This document shows positions 1-9,443 of a stretch of 21,520 nucleotides of DNA, piece by piece. Made by a program: the position numbers and the translations under genes. How positions within the stretch are numbered: position 1 is the first letter of the stretch; every line of letters begins with the position of its first letter. This stretch comes from Acidobacteriota bacterium (GTDB lineage Bacteria > Acidobacteriota > UBA4820 > DSQY01), in NCBI GenBank assembly GCA_021814085.1, contig JAKAJA010000003.1, positions 1-21,520 on the forward strand. The letters are read 5' to 3'. The notes below the pieces were generated by a model. The model saw nothing but the letters and a program-made list of their open reading frames with translations, did not search any database and was not told the DNA's origin.

Positions 1-705
1 GGCTTCGAGCACTGGATCCTCAAGTTTGACGGCATGGGGACGGATCGCGAACTCGGAGAGGGCCAAGGATACGGGCGAATCGAATACGCCTACCACCTCA
101 TGGCCCTCGCCGCGGGCATCACGATGGTGCCTTCTCGCCTTTTGGAGGAGGGGGGCCGCGCCCATTTCATGACCCGGCGCTTCGACCGTGACGGGAACAC
201 CAAGCACCACATGCAGACACTCTGCGCCCTAGCCCATTTGGACTTTCGGCAGAGAGCTACCCACGACGCCAGCCAGCTGTTCTTGGCGCTGCGGGACCTC
301 CGCCTCGGCTACGAGGCCTTCGAGCAAGCGTTCCGAAGGATCGCGTACAACGTGATGGCCGCCAATTGCGACGACCATACCAAGAACACCTCCTTCCTCC
401 TTCGTGAAGGCGGGGATTGGGAGCTGGCTCCAGACTACGACGTGACCCACGCCTACAATCCGAAGGGGGAATGGACTTACCAGCATCTCCTCGGAGTCAA
501 CGGCAAGTTCGCCGGCATCACTCGCCAGGACCTGCTGGACCTCGCCGAGCGGTTCGCCATAGGGACTGCCTCGACCGTCCTCGGAGAGGTCGGCGCCGCC
601 GTCGCCAAGTGGCCCGAGCATGCTGAGAAGGCCGGCCTGGTCGCGCCTCAGATCGAACAGATCGCCAAGCACCACCGCCTGCTCCAACCCGCGCACGCGG
701 AGTAA
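1..705 (+). CDS. HipA-family toxin/kinase, C-terminal part (5' end outside window)
   Basis: The reading frame is open from base 1 and ends at the TAA at 703-705, so the start and the N-terminal ATP-binding lobe lie upstream of the window. What remains reads as the C-terminal kinase lobe of HipA-type Ser/Thr kinases. It has an 'MTRRFDR' segment, the catalytic-loop motif 'NCDDHTKN' (family pattern N-x-D-x-H-x-KN) and a following 'PDYDVTHAY' that matches the metal-binding Asp segment. In known family members the kinase phosphorylates glutamyl-tRNA synthetase or related targets and is neutralised by a HipB Xre-type antitoxin, usually encoded just upstream and so not visible here. The internal ATG at base 34 is not the real start because homology continues above it. 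The family is clear; activity and partner cannot be judged from a fragment. Confidence 0.82.
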   Translation, partial: GFEHWILKFDGMGTDRELGEGQGYGRIEYAYHLMALAAGITMVPSRLLEEGGRAHFMTRRFDRDGNTKHHMQTLCALAHLDFRQRATHDASQLFLALRDLRLGYEAFEQAFRRIAYNVMAANCDDHTKNTSFLLREGGDWELAPDYDVTHAYNPKGEWTYQHLLGVNGKFAGITRQDLLDLAERFAIGTASTVLGEVGAAVAKWPEHAEKAGLVAPQIEQIAKHHRLLQPAHAE

Positions 706-811
706 CACCAGTAAACACGAGTTACTGCGTCCACTGAGTACTCCCGATCATTCGGGTGGACTGGGTAATCTCCCAAAGAGCAGTACCGCATCAAAGGGCA
801 CTCGCCCCGGC

Positions 812-979
812 TTGACCCGTGCCACTTTCATAGTGCGGGAAGAGACGGTCCAGCAACTCAAGGCCGTGGCGTATTGGGACCGTAAGGAGCTCAAGCGGGT
901 GGTGGAGGAGGCCTTCAAGGCCTACCTTCAAACCAAGGACCTCCCTCCGGTTCCACAGGAATCCTTGATTTCCGCCTAG
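812..979 (+). CDS. Small ribbon-helix-helix (CopG-like) protein, start uncertain
   Basis: A short frame ends at 979 and encodes a compact segment (T-F-I-V-R-E-E-T-V-Q-Q-L-K, then an Ala/Trp helix and 'VVEEAFKAYL') that resembles a ribbon-helix-helix DNA-binding domain: one beta strand followed by two helices. RHH proteins are typically small repressors or antitoxins. The only usual start codon in the intergenic part is TTG at 812, without a convincing Shine-Dalgarno sequence. The next upstream ATG, at 620, lies deep inside the hipA-like gene and would add a low-complexity tail. The frame stays open between 707 and 812 but lacks starts, so this may be a 5'-truncated remnant. It lies 106 bases downstream of the HipA-like gene and could have been part of the same toxin-antitoxin neighbourhood, but it is not an Xre-type HipB. 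Confidence 0.4.
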   Translation: MTRATFIVREETVQQLKAVAYWDRKELKRVVEEAFKAYLQTKDLPPVPQESLISA

Positions 980-1007
980 AGGACCGATCCATGCGCGCTT
1001 CCGGCGA

Positions 1008-1032
1008 TTAGATTCTGTTTGAGCTATTCTAA
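1008..1032. promoter_or_regulatory. AT-rich imperfect dyad upstream of the activator gene
   Basis: Seven-base arms TTAGATT (1008-1014) and ATTCTAA (1026-1032) form an imperfect inverted repeat in an otherwise GC-rich stretch, about 50 bases before the start of the sigma-54 activator gene. It could be an operator or overlap that gene's promoter. No clean -35/-10 pair is visible. Confidence 0.2.
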
Positions 1033-1079
1033 GAGTGTGGGCACTTTCGATTCGCACTGGCCCGGGGGAGGCTTGAAAC

Positions 1080-3124
<2,045 letters not shown>

Positions 3125-3128
<4 letters not shown>

Positions 3129-3153
3129 CCGTCAGAATACGGACACCCGTCCG
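3125..3153. promoter_or_regulatory. Two adjacent palindromes, candidate activator or TetR binding sites
   Basis: CTGAC-C-GTCAG (3125-3135) overlaps the activator stop codon, and CGGAC-ACCC-GTCCG (3140-3153) follows four bases later. Both have perfect five-base arms. They lie 100-130 bases upstream of the -24 element at 3253, the usual distance for enhancer sites of a sigma-54 activator. The operon's own TetR repressor is the alternative ligand. The second palindrome could also form a short RNA hairpin, but no T-run follows, so it is not called a terminator. Confidence 0.35.
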
Positions 3154-3197
3154 ATATTTGACGCTTTCCGCTGTTTGCGCCCTTCGCGCGCATAGCA

Positions 3198-3226
3198 CGT
3201 AACTGCCGATTCTTCTTGCTGTTACG
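3198..3226. promoter_or_regulatory. Inverted repeat CGTAAC...GTTACG upstream of the efflux operon
   Basis: Perfect six-base arms CGTAAC (3198-3203) and GTTACG (3221-3226) are separated by 17 bases and lie about 30 bases upstream of the -24 element. This could be an operator for the TetR encoded in the operon or a further activator site. Confidence 0.3.
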
Positions 3227-3251
3227 CTTCAATATGCTCCCGTGTCCCCGT

Positions 3252-3267
3252 TGGCACTTTCCTTGAT
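3252..3267 (+). promoter_or_regulatory. Candidate sigma-54 (-24/-12) promoter of the efflux operon
   Basis: TGGCAC-TTTCC-TTGAT matches the sigma-54 consensus TGGCAC-N5-TTGC(A/T) with exact spacing. The only mismatch is A for C in the -12 dinucleotide. The -24 GG is at 3253-3254 and the -12 element at 3265-3266. The neighbouring upstream gene encodes a sigma-54 activator. One weakness is that the predicted start of transcription, near 3278, leaves only about a dozen bases before the GTG at 3290, so the ribosome site GGAGG (3279-3283) would lie at the very 5' end of the message. Confidence 0.5.
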
Positions 3268-3289
3268 ATATGGAAGGCGGAGGCGCAAA

Positions 3290-3532
3290 GTGTCCCAAAG
3301 AGCCGTTGAAGTCCTTCTGGGAAAACTCGTCACGGACGAATCGTTCCGCCGAAAGTTCAAAAAGAACAGGGCGGCGGCGATCCTCGACTTGAATCACCTC
3401 GGGCTGGATCTGACGCCCGTCGAGCGCACTGCCCTCTTGGCCTTGGACCTCCCTAGCTGCGACCGCTTCGCGCGCCGGCTCGATTCCCGAATTCGCAAAA
3501 TGATCCCTGACGATAGGGACCAATCTCCATGA
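3290..3532 (+). CDS. Os1348-like NHLP-clan small protein
   Basis: This 80-residue protein starts at the GTG at 3290, preceded by GGAGG at 3279-3283. An in-frame upstream GTG at 3242 lacks a ribosome site and would lie upstream of the proposed promoter. The sequence 'SQRAVEVLLGKLVTDESFRR' followed by 'GLDLTPVERTALLALD' and 'FARRLDSRIRK' matches the pattern I know for the Os1348-type NHLP clan, related to nitrile-hydratase-like leader peptides and LigA-type small subunits. Some clan members are precursors of ribosomal peptides, but many occur alone with no known function. This one has no Gly-Gly or Gly-Ala cleavage site and no core-like Cys/Ser/Thr tail, and no modification enzyme is nearby. 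Its stop overlaps the next gene's start (ATGA, 3529-3532), so translation is probably coupled. Confidence 0.65.
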   Translation: MSQRAVEVLLGKLVTDESFRRKFKKNRAAAILDLNHLGLDLTPVERTALLALDLPSCDRFARRLDSRIRKMIPDDRDQSP

Positions 3533-3810
3533 CAGAGCGAGAAGGGCAGACCCTCTTCAATAGGCGTTTGGCGGCCCTGGTGAGGGCCTCAGCGGACGGA
3601 CTGAAAGCCGAGGAACTCGCCAAATTCGCCCTTGCCCCCAACCCCCTTCTGGAGAACCGATCCCCGTGGGAGATGCTGACTGATTCAGATGATCCCGAGT
3701 TCGAACGGGTATTGGTGATCCTTCGGGGCTTGGCCGCCGAGAGCGAGGGCCATGCGTGCCTCGCATGCAGCGAATCCAATCCGTCCGGACACATGGGAGA
3801 TCCCACATGA
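3529..3810 (+). CDS. Small antitoxin-like protein (MbcA/ParS/Xre C-terminal, DUF2384-like)
   Basis: This 93-residue protein starts at the ATG overlapping the previous stop. A core of about 60 residues has the pattern L-x2-L, then 'EELA' (28-31), 'PN' (37-38), L41, P46, L50 and 'F-x-RVL' (58-62). This resembles the toxin-binding domain of Xre/MbcA/ParS antitoxins, whose usual signature is P-N-x2-L-x-G-x2-P-x2-L-L. No RES-type toxin is adjacent, and there is no N-terminal helix-turn-helix. A second protein in the window (from 21289) aligns with it without gaps over residues 1-71. The C-terminal tail, with 'ACLAC', is not shared. Its position between the NHLP-clan gene and tetR, overlapping both by ATGA, suggests a stoichiometric or regulatory role in the same operon. 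The family call is by motif only. Confidence 0.6.
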   Translation: MTEREGQTLFNRRLAALVRASADGLKAEELAKFALAPNPLLENRSPWEMLTDSDDPEFERVLVILRGLAAESEGHACLACSESNPSGHMGDPT

Positions 3811-4475
3811 TTCGCTCATGCTCTAAAGGCCCCGCCCCGAACGTTCGTCAGCGCATTTTGGCGGCCGCCGCGGAGCTCTTCGGAAGTAAGGGCTATGCCG
3901 CCACATCCGTTGGAGAGATAGCCAAGAATGCCGGGATCACCAAACCCTCTCTTTACTATCATTTCGGCAGCAAGGAAGGGTTATATCGCACGGTGCTGGA
4001 CACGTGCGCCGCGCAGGTGGACCGCTTGCTGGACCAAGTGGATCAAGCCGGCGGGACACCTTGGACCAAGATAGAACACCTTTGCCACGGGCTCGCCCTG
4101 CTCTTGAAACGGGATGTAGTCGCGAGACGGATGATGGAGGCAGGCCACCGCACTCCGTCTGATGGCACTCCTGCCCGCGAGGGCACCCGCCTCGGCGCGA
4201 AGATCGAAACAAACCTGTGGAGGTACTTGATCGAGGGCCGGCAAGTGGGACAGTTCCGATACGATCACGCGGAGGATGCCTTGGGCCTACTCATGGGATC
4301 CGTCCTTGTATCGGGAGCGAGGGGCCGGGGGGGGCCTGCGCTCGCGAGCATGCTCAAGCTTGTGTGGGATGGAATTGGAACCGGCTCCCCCGTGGCCTCC
4401 TCCCCATCTCCGGCCTCAACCATCCGGACCAAGGGAGGAGATCGCAAGGCAGAGCCCCTCCCGGCGCTGGCATGA
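3807..4475 (+). CDS. TetR/AcrR-family transcriptional repressor
   Basis: This is a 222-residue regulator. The start is the ATG at 3807, which overlaps the preceding stop (ATGA) and has GGGAG at 3794-3798. An upstream in-frame ATG at 3756 would overlap the previous gene by more. The N-terminus is a classic TetR helix-turn-helix (about residues 13-60, ending 'ITKPSLYYHFGSKEGLY'). The C-terminal ligand-binding and dimerisation part is variable, as usual. Within an RND efflux operon such proteins usually repress the operon and are released by a pump substrate. Candidate operators are the palindromes at 3125-3226. The unusual point is that the gene is transcribed with the operon after two small genes rather than divergently. 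Confidence 0.88.
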   Translation: MIRSCSKGPAPNVRQRILAAAAELFGSKGYAATSVGEIAKNAGITKPSLYYHFGSKEGLYRTVLDTCAAQVDRLLDQVDQAGGTPWTKIEHLCHGLALLLKRDVVARRMMEAGHRTPSDGTPAREGTRLGAKIETNLWRYLIEGRQVGQFRYDHAEDALGLLMGSVLVSGARGRGGPALASMLKLVWDGIGTGSPVASSPSPASTIRTKGGDRKAEPLPALA

Positions 4476-4485
4476 GGGAGAAATC

Positions 4486-5043
4486 ATGACCCTCTCCATG
4501 GCGGTCTCCCCCATTGGTGCCCCTCGCGTCTCGACTCAACGAAGAAAGATGAGTGTTCTTCTTTGTTTTGCCTCCGTGTTCGCTCTATTGTCCACCTCCC
4601 CCGCCTTGGCCGCGGAGAAACGCCTGGAAAGCGATCTCCTGATCGGGTTGGCCAGAACGGTTCGCGCGCCCGCACGCGCGAGCTCCTCTGGCGTTCCCCT
4701 CGGCTCCCTTGAATACAGAGCCGGCGTTGCGAACCGGCGATGGTCCGCTTTGGCATGCTTTGAATGGAGAGGGAGCGATCGCTACCTCTCCGCGGGACTC
4801 TTTTTCAAGATCTATGAATCGGAGAAATTCATCATCGGGATCGGATCAGGCCCCGGGTTCTTCAACAAAGGCCGGTTCACCCTCGGCAACAGGCTGGAAT
4901 TCCGGTCCGTGGCTGAGTTTCAGATCAAGGTAAGCGATCGCTACCGCCTTGGGCTTGATTACTGCCACTACTCAAACGGCGGGACGGGTTCGATCAACCC
5001 CGGAGCGGAATCGGTCCGGATCTTTTTCGCCTGCCATCTTTGA
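4486..5043 (+). CDS. pagL: PagL-like lipid A 3-O-deacylase (acyloxyacyl hydrolase)
   Basis: This is a 185-residue exported protein. The catalytic triad of PagL is visible in the C-terminal strands: His161 and Ser163 in 'CHYSNGG' and Glu175 in 'NPGAE', with the same His-to-Glu spacing of 14 as in Pseudomonas PagL. PagL is an outer-membrane beta-barrel that removes the 3-O-linked hydroxy-acyl chain of lipid A, changing membrane permeability and immune recognition. Alternating hydrophobic strands after residue 50 fit a small barrel. The chosen ATG at 4486 has GAGGGAG at 4474-4480. The internal ATG at 4549 would give a shorter, cleaner signal peptide ending in 'PALA-A'. The gene lies 10 bases after tetR and 38 before the adaptor gene, so it is probably co-transcribed with the pump. 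Confidence 0.87.
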   Translation: MTLSMAVSPIGAPRVSTQRRKMSVLLCFASVFALLSTSPALAAEKRLESDLLIGLARTVRAPARASSSGVPLGSLEYRAGVANRRWSALACFEWRGSDRYLSAGLFFKIYESEKFIIGIGSGPGFFNKGRFTLGNRLEFRSVAEFQIKVSDRYRLGLDYCHYSNGGTGSINPGAESVRIFFACHL

Positions 5044-5081
5044 CCATGGGACGTAATGATCACTTCACTGAGAGGACTCGT

Positions 5082-6251
5082 ATGCCGATGAGAACCAAGT
5101 CGAATGTCTTGGCCCTGATGACCGTCGTGGGCGTCGTTATGGCGGCGGGGGGATGCAAATCGGGGCCGCCTCCCCAGGGCCCCGCGGAGGTGGCCACCGT
5201 GACGCTCCGAGCCGAGCGGGCCGTGCTGACTACGGAGCTGCCGGGCCGGACATCGGCCTACATGGTCGCCGAGATACGCCCCCAGGTGAACGGAATCATC
5301 CAGAAGCGGCTCTTCGAGGAAGGCTCGGACGTGAAGGCCGGTGGCGTCCTTTATCAAATCGATCCCGCTCCGTACAAGGCGGCATTTGAGCAGGCCAAGG
5401 CGGCCTACGCCATGGCCGAGGCCAATCTCCCCTCCACCCGCGCTCGCGCCGAGCGCCTCAAGACTCTCGCGGCCATCCATGCCGTCGGCCAGCAGGATTA
5501 TGACGACGCCGCGGCCGCGCTTCAAACAGCCGAGGCCAGCGCTGCCTCCGCCAAGGCCGCGATGGAGAGCGCTCGCATCAACCTTGGTTACACGCCCATC
5601 AAGTCGCCCATCCCGGGCCGCATCGGGCGTTCGGCCGTAACGGTTGGGGCGCTGGTAGCTGCCTATCAGCCAGCCGCGCTGGCGGTCGTTCAGCAGCTCG
5701 ACCCCATCTACGTGGACGTGACGCAGTCGAGCTCCGAAATCCTTCGCCTGCGGCGCAACTTGGAGAGCGGGAGGCTCAAGCAAGACGGAGAGGCTCAGAG
5801 CAAGGTCAGGCTTCTCCTTGAGGACGGAACGGCGTATCGCCTCGAAGGCGTCCTCCAGTTCCGCGACGTCACGGTGGACCCGAGCACGGGGTCGGTCACG
5901 CTGAGGGCCGTGTTCCCCAACCCCGGCCACGCGCTTCTCCCGGGCATGTTCGTGCGGGCAATCGTTGAAGAGGGCGTGAACGAGAAGGCTCTTTTCGTCC
6001 CTCAGCAGGGAGTCACCCGAGATCCTAAGGGGAATCCCATCGCCTGGGTCGTGGACAAAGAGGACAAGGTGGAACAGCGGACGGTGGAGCTTGACCGTGC
6101 CATCGGAGATAAATGGCTCGTCGCCAAGGGGCTCTCCCCCGGAGACAGGCTCATCGTCGAAGGCCTTCAGAAGGTTCGTCCAGGCAGCACGGTTCGCCCC
6201 GTTCCCTTCAACGGTCCCGCCAAGGGCGGGCCCTCCCCAGAAGCCCGGTAG
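5082..6251 (+). CDS. RND efflux periplasmic adaptor (MexA/AcrA family) lipoprotein
   Basis: This is a 389-residue membrane-fusion protein. The ATG at 5082 has AGAGGA at 5071-5076. Upstream TTG (5040) and ATG (5046) codons are less likely. The signal sequence ends in 'MAAGGC', so Cys25 is the probable lipidation site, though the lipobox is not ideal. Next come the first half of the lipoyl/barrel-sandwich domain ('EIRPQVNGIIQKRLFEEGSD'), a helical hairpin, the second half ('IKSPIPGRIGRS'), a beta-barrel ('QLDPIYVDVTQSS') and the membrane-proximal domain. It bridges the pump and the outer-membrane channel encoded by the next two genes, with an 11-base gap to the pump gene. Length and order are typical of hydrophobe/amphiphile efflux (HAE1) adaptors. 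Confidence 0.95.
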   Translation: MPMRTKSNVLALMTVVGVVMAAGGCKSGPPPQGPAEVATVTLRAERAVLTTELPGRTSAYMVAEIRPQVNGIIQKRLFEEGSDVKAGGVLYQIDPAPYKAAFEQAKAAYAMAEANLPSTRARAERLKTLAAIHAVGQQDYDDAAAALQTAEASAASAKAAMESARINLGYTPIKSPIPGRIGRSAVTVGALVAAYQPAALAVVQQLDPIYVDVTQSSSEILRLRRNLESGRLKQDGEAQSKVRLLLEDGTAYRLEGVLQFRDVTVDPSTGSVTLRAVFPNPGHALLPGMFVRAIVEEGVNEKALFVPQQGVTRDPKGNPIAWVVDKEDKVEQRTVELDRAIGDKWLVAKGLSPGDRLIVEGLQKVRPGSTVRPVPFNGPAKGGPSPEAR

Positions 6252-6262
6252 GAGGGATCGCC

Positions 6263-9200
6263 ATGCTGTCGAAATTCTTCCTGGACCGCCCCGTCTTCGC
6301 CTGGGTTATCGCCATCGCCATGATGCTGGCCGGGGGCTTGGCCATTTACAAGCTTCCCATCTCCCAGTACCCGCCCATCGCCCCTCCGTCCATCGGTATC
6401 ACGGCCACCTATCCTGGCGCTTCGGCGAAGACCGTAGAAGATAGCGTCGTCCAAATCATCGAGCAGAAGATGACCGGCCTCGATCGGATGCTTTACATGT
6501 ACTCCACGAGCGATTCGTCGGGGACAGCTCAGCTTACGCTGACCTTCGCGCCGGGCACAGACCCGGACCTCGCTTGGTCAAAGGTGCAGAACAAACTCCA
6601 GCTCGCCATGCCGTCGCTCCCTGACGTGGTGCAGCAGCAGGGCGTCAAGGTCAGCAAGTCGACTCGCAACTACCTCCTCATCGTTGGCCTTACTTCGGAA
6701 GATGGAAGCCAGAGCCAGGACGACCTGAACGACTACGCGGTCTCGCGGGTGGAGAGCGTCCTGGGCCGCGTGCCAGGGGTCGGAGAGGTTGAGGTTTTCG
6801 GCACAGGCTATGCCATGCGCGTCTGGTTCGATCCGGACAAGCTCACAAAGTACGGTATGACAGCCGACGACTTGGTGGCGGCGATCCGTGCTTATAACGT
6901 TCAAGTCTCCGCCGGCCAGTTCGGCGGGGCTCCGGCTGCACCGGGCCAGCGTCTTAACGCATCCATCATCGTTCAATCCCTGCTGGTGACTCCGGAGGAG
7001 TTCGCCGCCATCCCTTTGCGCACGAACCCTGATGGGTCCGTCGTGCGCGTGAAAGACGTGGGCCGAACCGAGCTCGGAACCGACTTTTCCGACCAAACGG
7101 TCCAGTTCAACGGCCGTCCTACCGCAGCGCTGGCGATCAGGCAGGAAGCGGGCGCCAACGCCCTCGACACGGCGACCCGAATCAAGGCCAAGATGGCCGA
7201 ATTGTCTGAATTCTTCCCGCCTGGCATGAAGGTCATTTATCCCTACGACACGACCCCCTTCGTGAGGGTCGCCATCGACGAGGTCGTCAAGACCCTGATC
7301 GAGGCCATCATCCTCGTGTTCCTTGTCATGTACCTGTTTATGGGAAACATACGAGCGACGATGGTCCCCACCATCGCCGTGCCGGTGGTGATCCTGGGCA
7401 CTTTCGGCGTCCTCAGCCTGTTCGGCTTCTCCATTAACATGCTGACCATGTTCGCCATGGTCCTCGCCATCGGGTTGCTCGTCGACGACGCCATTGTCGT
7501 TGTCGAAAACGTGGAGAGGGTCATGGGCGAGGAGGGACTCTCGCCGAGGGACGCCACCCGGAAATCCATGGGCGAGATCCAGAGCGCCCTCGTGGGCATC
7601 GGGCTCGTGCTATCGGCGGTCTTCGCTCCCATGATCTTCTTCCCAGGTTCGACGGGCATCATCTATCGCCAGTTTTCCATCACCGTCATCGCATCCATGC
7701 TGTTGTCGGTGGTCGTTGCCTTGGTGCTATCACCTGTGCTCTGCGCCACGTTTCTCAAGCCGGTAAAGAAAGGCCACGAGGCGGCGGAGACAGGGTTTCG
7801 CTTGCTCCGCCCATTTTTCGTCTGGTTCGATCGCGTCTTCTTCCGTCTGCGAGCCCTCTATTTGTCCTATGTCGGCCAAATTCTGGCGAGAAGAACGCGC
7901 TTCATGGCAATATTCACTCTTCTGGTCGTGGTGATGGGGGTTCTCTACCTGCGGATGCCCACCGGCTATCTCCCAGATGAGGATCAGGGGATCCTCATGA
8001 CCCAGGTCCAGTTGCCAACGGGCTCCACCCTGGAGCAGACTCAGGCCGTCATGGACGAGGTTCGGCAGTATTTCCTCGTCAACCAGAAAGAGGCCGTGGA
8101 CTCCTGCATGACAGTGGCAGGCATGAGCTTCGCCGGCCGCGGCCAAGACCAGGGCATGGCGTTCATCAAGCTGAAGGATTGGAAACTTCGCAACCACCCT
8201 AGACTTCGGGCGAAGGAGGTTGCCGGTAGGGCAATGGGGGCGCTTTCGGGTATCCGGAGCGCCGTCATCTTCACCTTCCCGCCGCCCGCCGTCGTTGAAC
8301 TAGGCACCGCGACCGGATTCGACTTCATGCTCCAAGACCGGGGCAGCCTGGGGCACGAGAGACTTTCGGAGGCGCAGAACCAACTCTTGGGGATGGCCGC
8401 GAGCGACTCGCGCCTTGCGCGGGTACGCCCCAACGGCATGGCCGACGTGCCGCAGTACAAGGTGGACATCGACTGGGAGAAGGCCGGTGCCCTTGGCGTG
8501 CCCGTCAGTTCGGTGCAAAGCTACGTCTCCACCGCGTTCGGCAGCGCGTACATCGGCAACTTCGTCCAAGGCGGGCGGGTCAAGCGCGTCTTCGCTCAAG
8601 CCGATGCGCCGTTCCGCATGTTGCCGAATGATCTTAACCGCCTCAACGTCCGCAACCAGCAGAGCGGCCTCGTGCCGCTCTCTGCCCTTGCTTCCGGGCG
8701 GTGGGTTTACGGTTCGCCTCGGCTCGAGCGCTACAACAGCTTCCCGGCCATGAACATCCAGGGAGAACCGGCGTCAGGGCGCAGCTCGGGCGAGGCCATG
8801 AAGGCCATGGAGGAGATCGTCCGGAAGCTCCCCTCGGGGGTCGGCTCCGAGTGGACCGGCCTCTCCTACCAGCAGCGCATGTCCGAATCCCAGGCTGGGC
8901 TCCTCTACGCCTTTTCCATCCTCGTGATCTTCCTCGTCCTCGCCGCGCTCTACGAAAGCTGGACGGTCCCCATCTCCATCATGCTAGCCCTTCCTCTTGG
9001 CATTATCGGAGGCGTCGTAGCCTCCTCGCTTCGCGGCATGCCGAACGACGTCTATTTCCAGATTGGCCTCCTCACCGTGCTTGGCCTCACGACCAAGAAC
9101 GCCATCCTTATCGTTCAGTTCGCCAAGGGCCGCATGGAGCAAGGCATGGGGCTGATCGAGGCGACCCTCGAAGCGGCCAAGCTGCGGCTTCGCCCCATCG

Positions 9201-9442
9201 TCATGACCTCCATGGCCTTCGGCTTTGGCGTCCTGCCGCTGGCCCTCGCCACGGGCGCCGGCGCGGGCGCGCAAAAGGCCATCGGAACGAGCGTCCTCGG
9301 CGGCATGATTACCGCGACCTTCCTGGCGATCTTCTTCATCCCACTCTTCTTCGTCCTCGTTGTCCAAGCCTTCGGCAGAAGGAACAAGGGCCCCGCTCCA
9401 GCATCCGACTCCGATGTGAAACCTTCCGCGGAGGGGCGTTGA
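6263..9442 (+). CDS. RND multidrug efflux pump, HAE1 family (AcrB/MexB-like)
   Basis: This is a 1059-residue inner-membrane proton antiporter. The ATG at 6263 has GGAGGG at 6251-6256; the longer frame from 6113 only overlaps the adaptor gene. The N-terminus 'LDRPVFAWVIAIAMML' is the first transmembrane helix. The two large periplasmic loops and the two six-helix bundles are complete. The proton-relay residues are present: Asp408-Asp409 in 'LLVDDAIVVVEN' and Lys945 in 'LTTKNAILIVQFAK'. 'PTGYLPDEDQG' is the conserved start of the second loop. It takes amphiphilic compounds from the periplasm or outer leaflet and passes them to the outer-membrane channel. Substrate range cannot be told from sequence. 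The downstream channel gene starts one base after the stop. Confidence 0.97.
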   Translation: MLSKFFLDRPVFAWVIAIAMMLAGGLAIYKLPISQYPPIAPPSIGITATYPGASAKTVEDSVVQIIEQKMTGLDRMLYMYSTSDSSGTAQLTLTFAPGTDPDLAWSKVQNKLQLAMPSLPDVVQQQGVKVSKSTRNYLLIVGLTSEDGSQSQDDLNDYAVSRVESVLGRVPGVGEVEVFGTGYAMRVWFDPDKLTKYGMTADDLVAAIRAYNVQVSAGQFGGAPAAPGQRLNASIIVQSLLVTPEEFAAIPLRTNPDGSVVRVKDVGRTELGTDFSDQTVQFNGRPTAALAIRQEAGANALDTATRIKAKMAELSEFFPPGMKVIYPYDTTPFVRVAIDEVVKTLIEAIILVFLVMYLFMGNIRATMVPTIAVPVVILGTFGVLSLFGFSINMLTMFAMVLAIGLLVDDAIVVVENVERVMGEEGLSPRDATRKSMGEIQSALVGIGLVLSAVFAPMIFFPGSTGIIYRQFSITVIASMLLSVVVALVLSPVLCATFLKPVKKGHEAAETGFRLLRPFFVWFDRVFFRLRALYLSYVGQILARRTRFMAIFTLLVVVMGVLYLRMPTGYLPDEDQGILMTQVQLPTGSTLEQTQAVMDEVRQYFLVNQKEAVDSCMTVAGMSFAGRGQDQGMAFIKLKDWKLRNHPRLRAKEVAGRAMGALSGIRSAVIFTFPPPAVVELGTATGFDFMLQDRGSLGHERLSEAQNQLLGMAASDSRLARVRPNGMADVPQYKVDIDWEKAGALGVPVSSVQSYVSTAFGSAYIGNFVQGGRVKRVFAQADAPFRMLPNDLNRLNVRNQQSGLVPLSALASGRWVYGSPRLERYNSFPAMNIQGEPASGRSSGEAMKAMEEIVRKLPSGVGSEWTGLSYQQRMSESQAGLLYAFSILVIFLVLAALYESWTVPISIMLALPLGIIGGVVASSLRGMPNDVYFQIGLLTVLGLTTKNAILIVQFAKGRMEQGMGLIEATLEAAKLRLRPIVMTSMAFGFGVLPLALATGAGAGAQKAIGTSVLGGMITATFLAIFFIPLFFVLVVQAFGRRNKGPAPASDSDVKPSAEGR

Positions 9443-9443
9443 T

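Noticed and set aside
1..979. An intact HipA toxin-antitoxin pair
   Set aside because: The HipA-like gene is cut by the window edge, and the downstream small frame is RHH-like rather than an Xre-type HipB and lacks a proper start.
1036..1054. Possible sigma-54 promoter before the activator gene, sharing GGCACTTTC with the 3252 promoter
   Set aside because: The next GC dinucleotide is two bases too far for the fixed -24/-12 spacing and no TTGC is present.
3140..3153. Intrinsic terminator of the activator gene
   Set aside because: The stem has only five pairs and no T-run follows.
3290..3810. A ribosomal peptide (RiPP) biosynthesis cluster based on the NHLP-clan protein
   Set aside because: There is no core peptide, cleavage site, cyclase, dehydratase or peptidase-containing transporter nearby; the exporters are RND and MacAB types.
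4968..5930. A 320-codon open frame on the minus strand
   Set aside because: It is antisense to the end of pagL and the RND adaptor gene, with low-complexity His/Arg/Gly-rich translation and no ribosome site.
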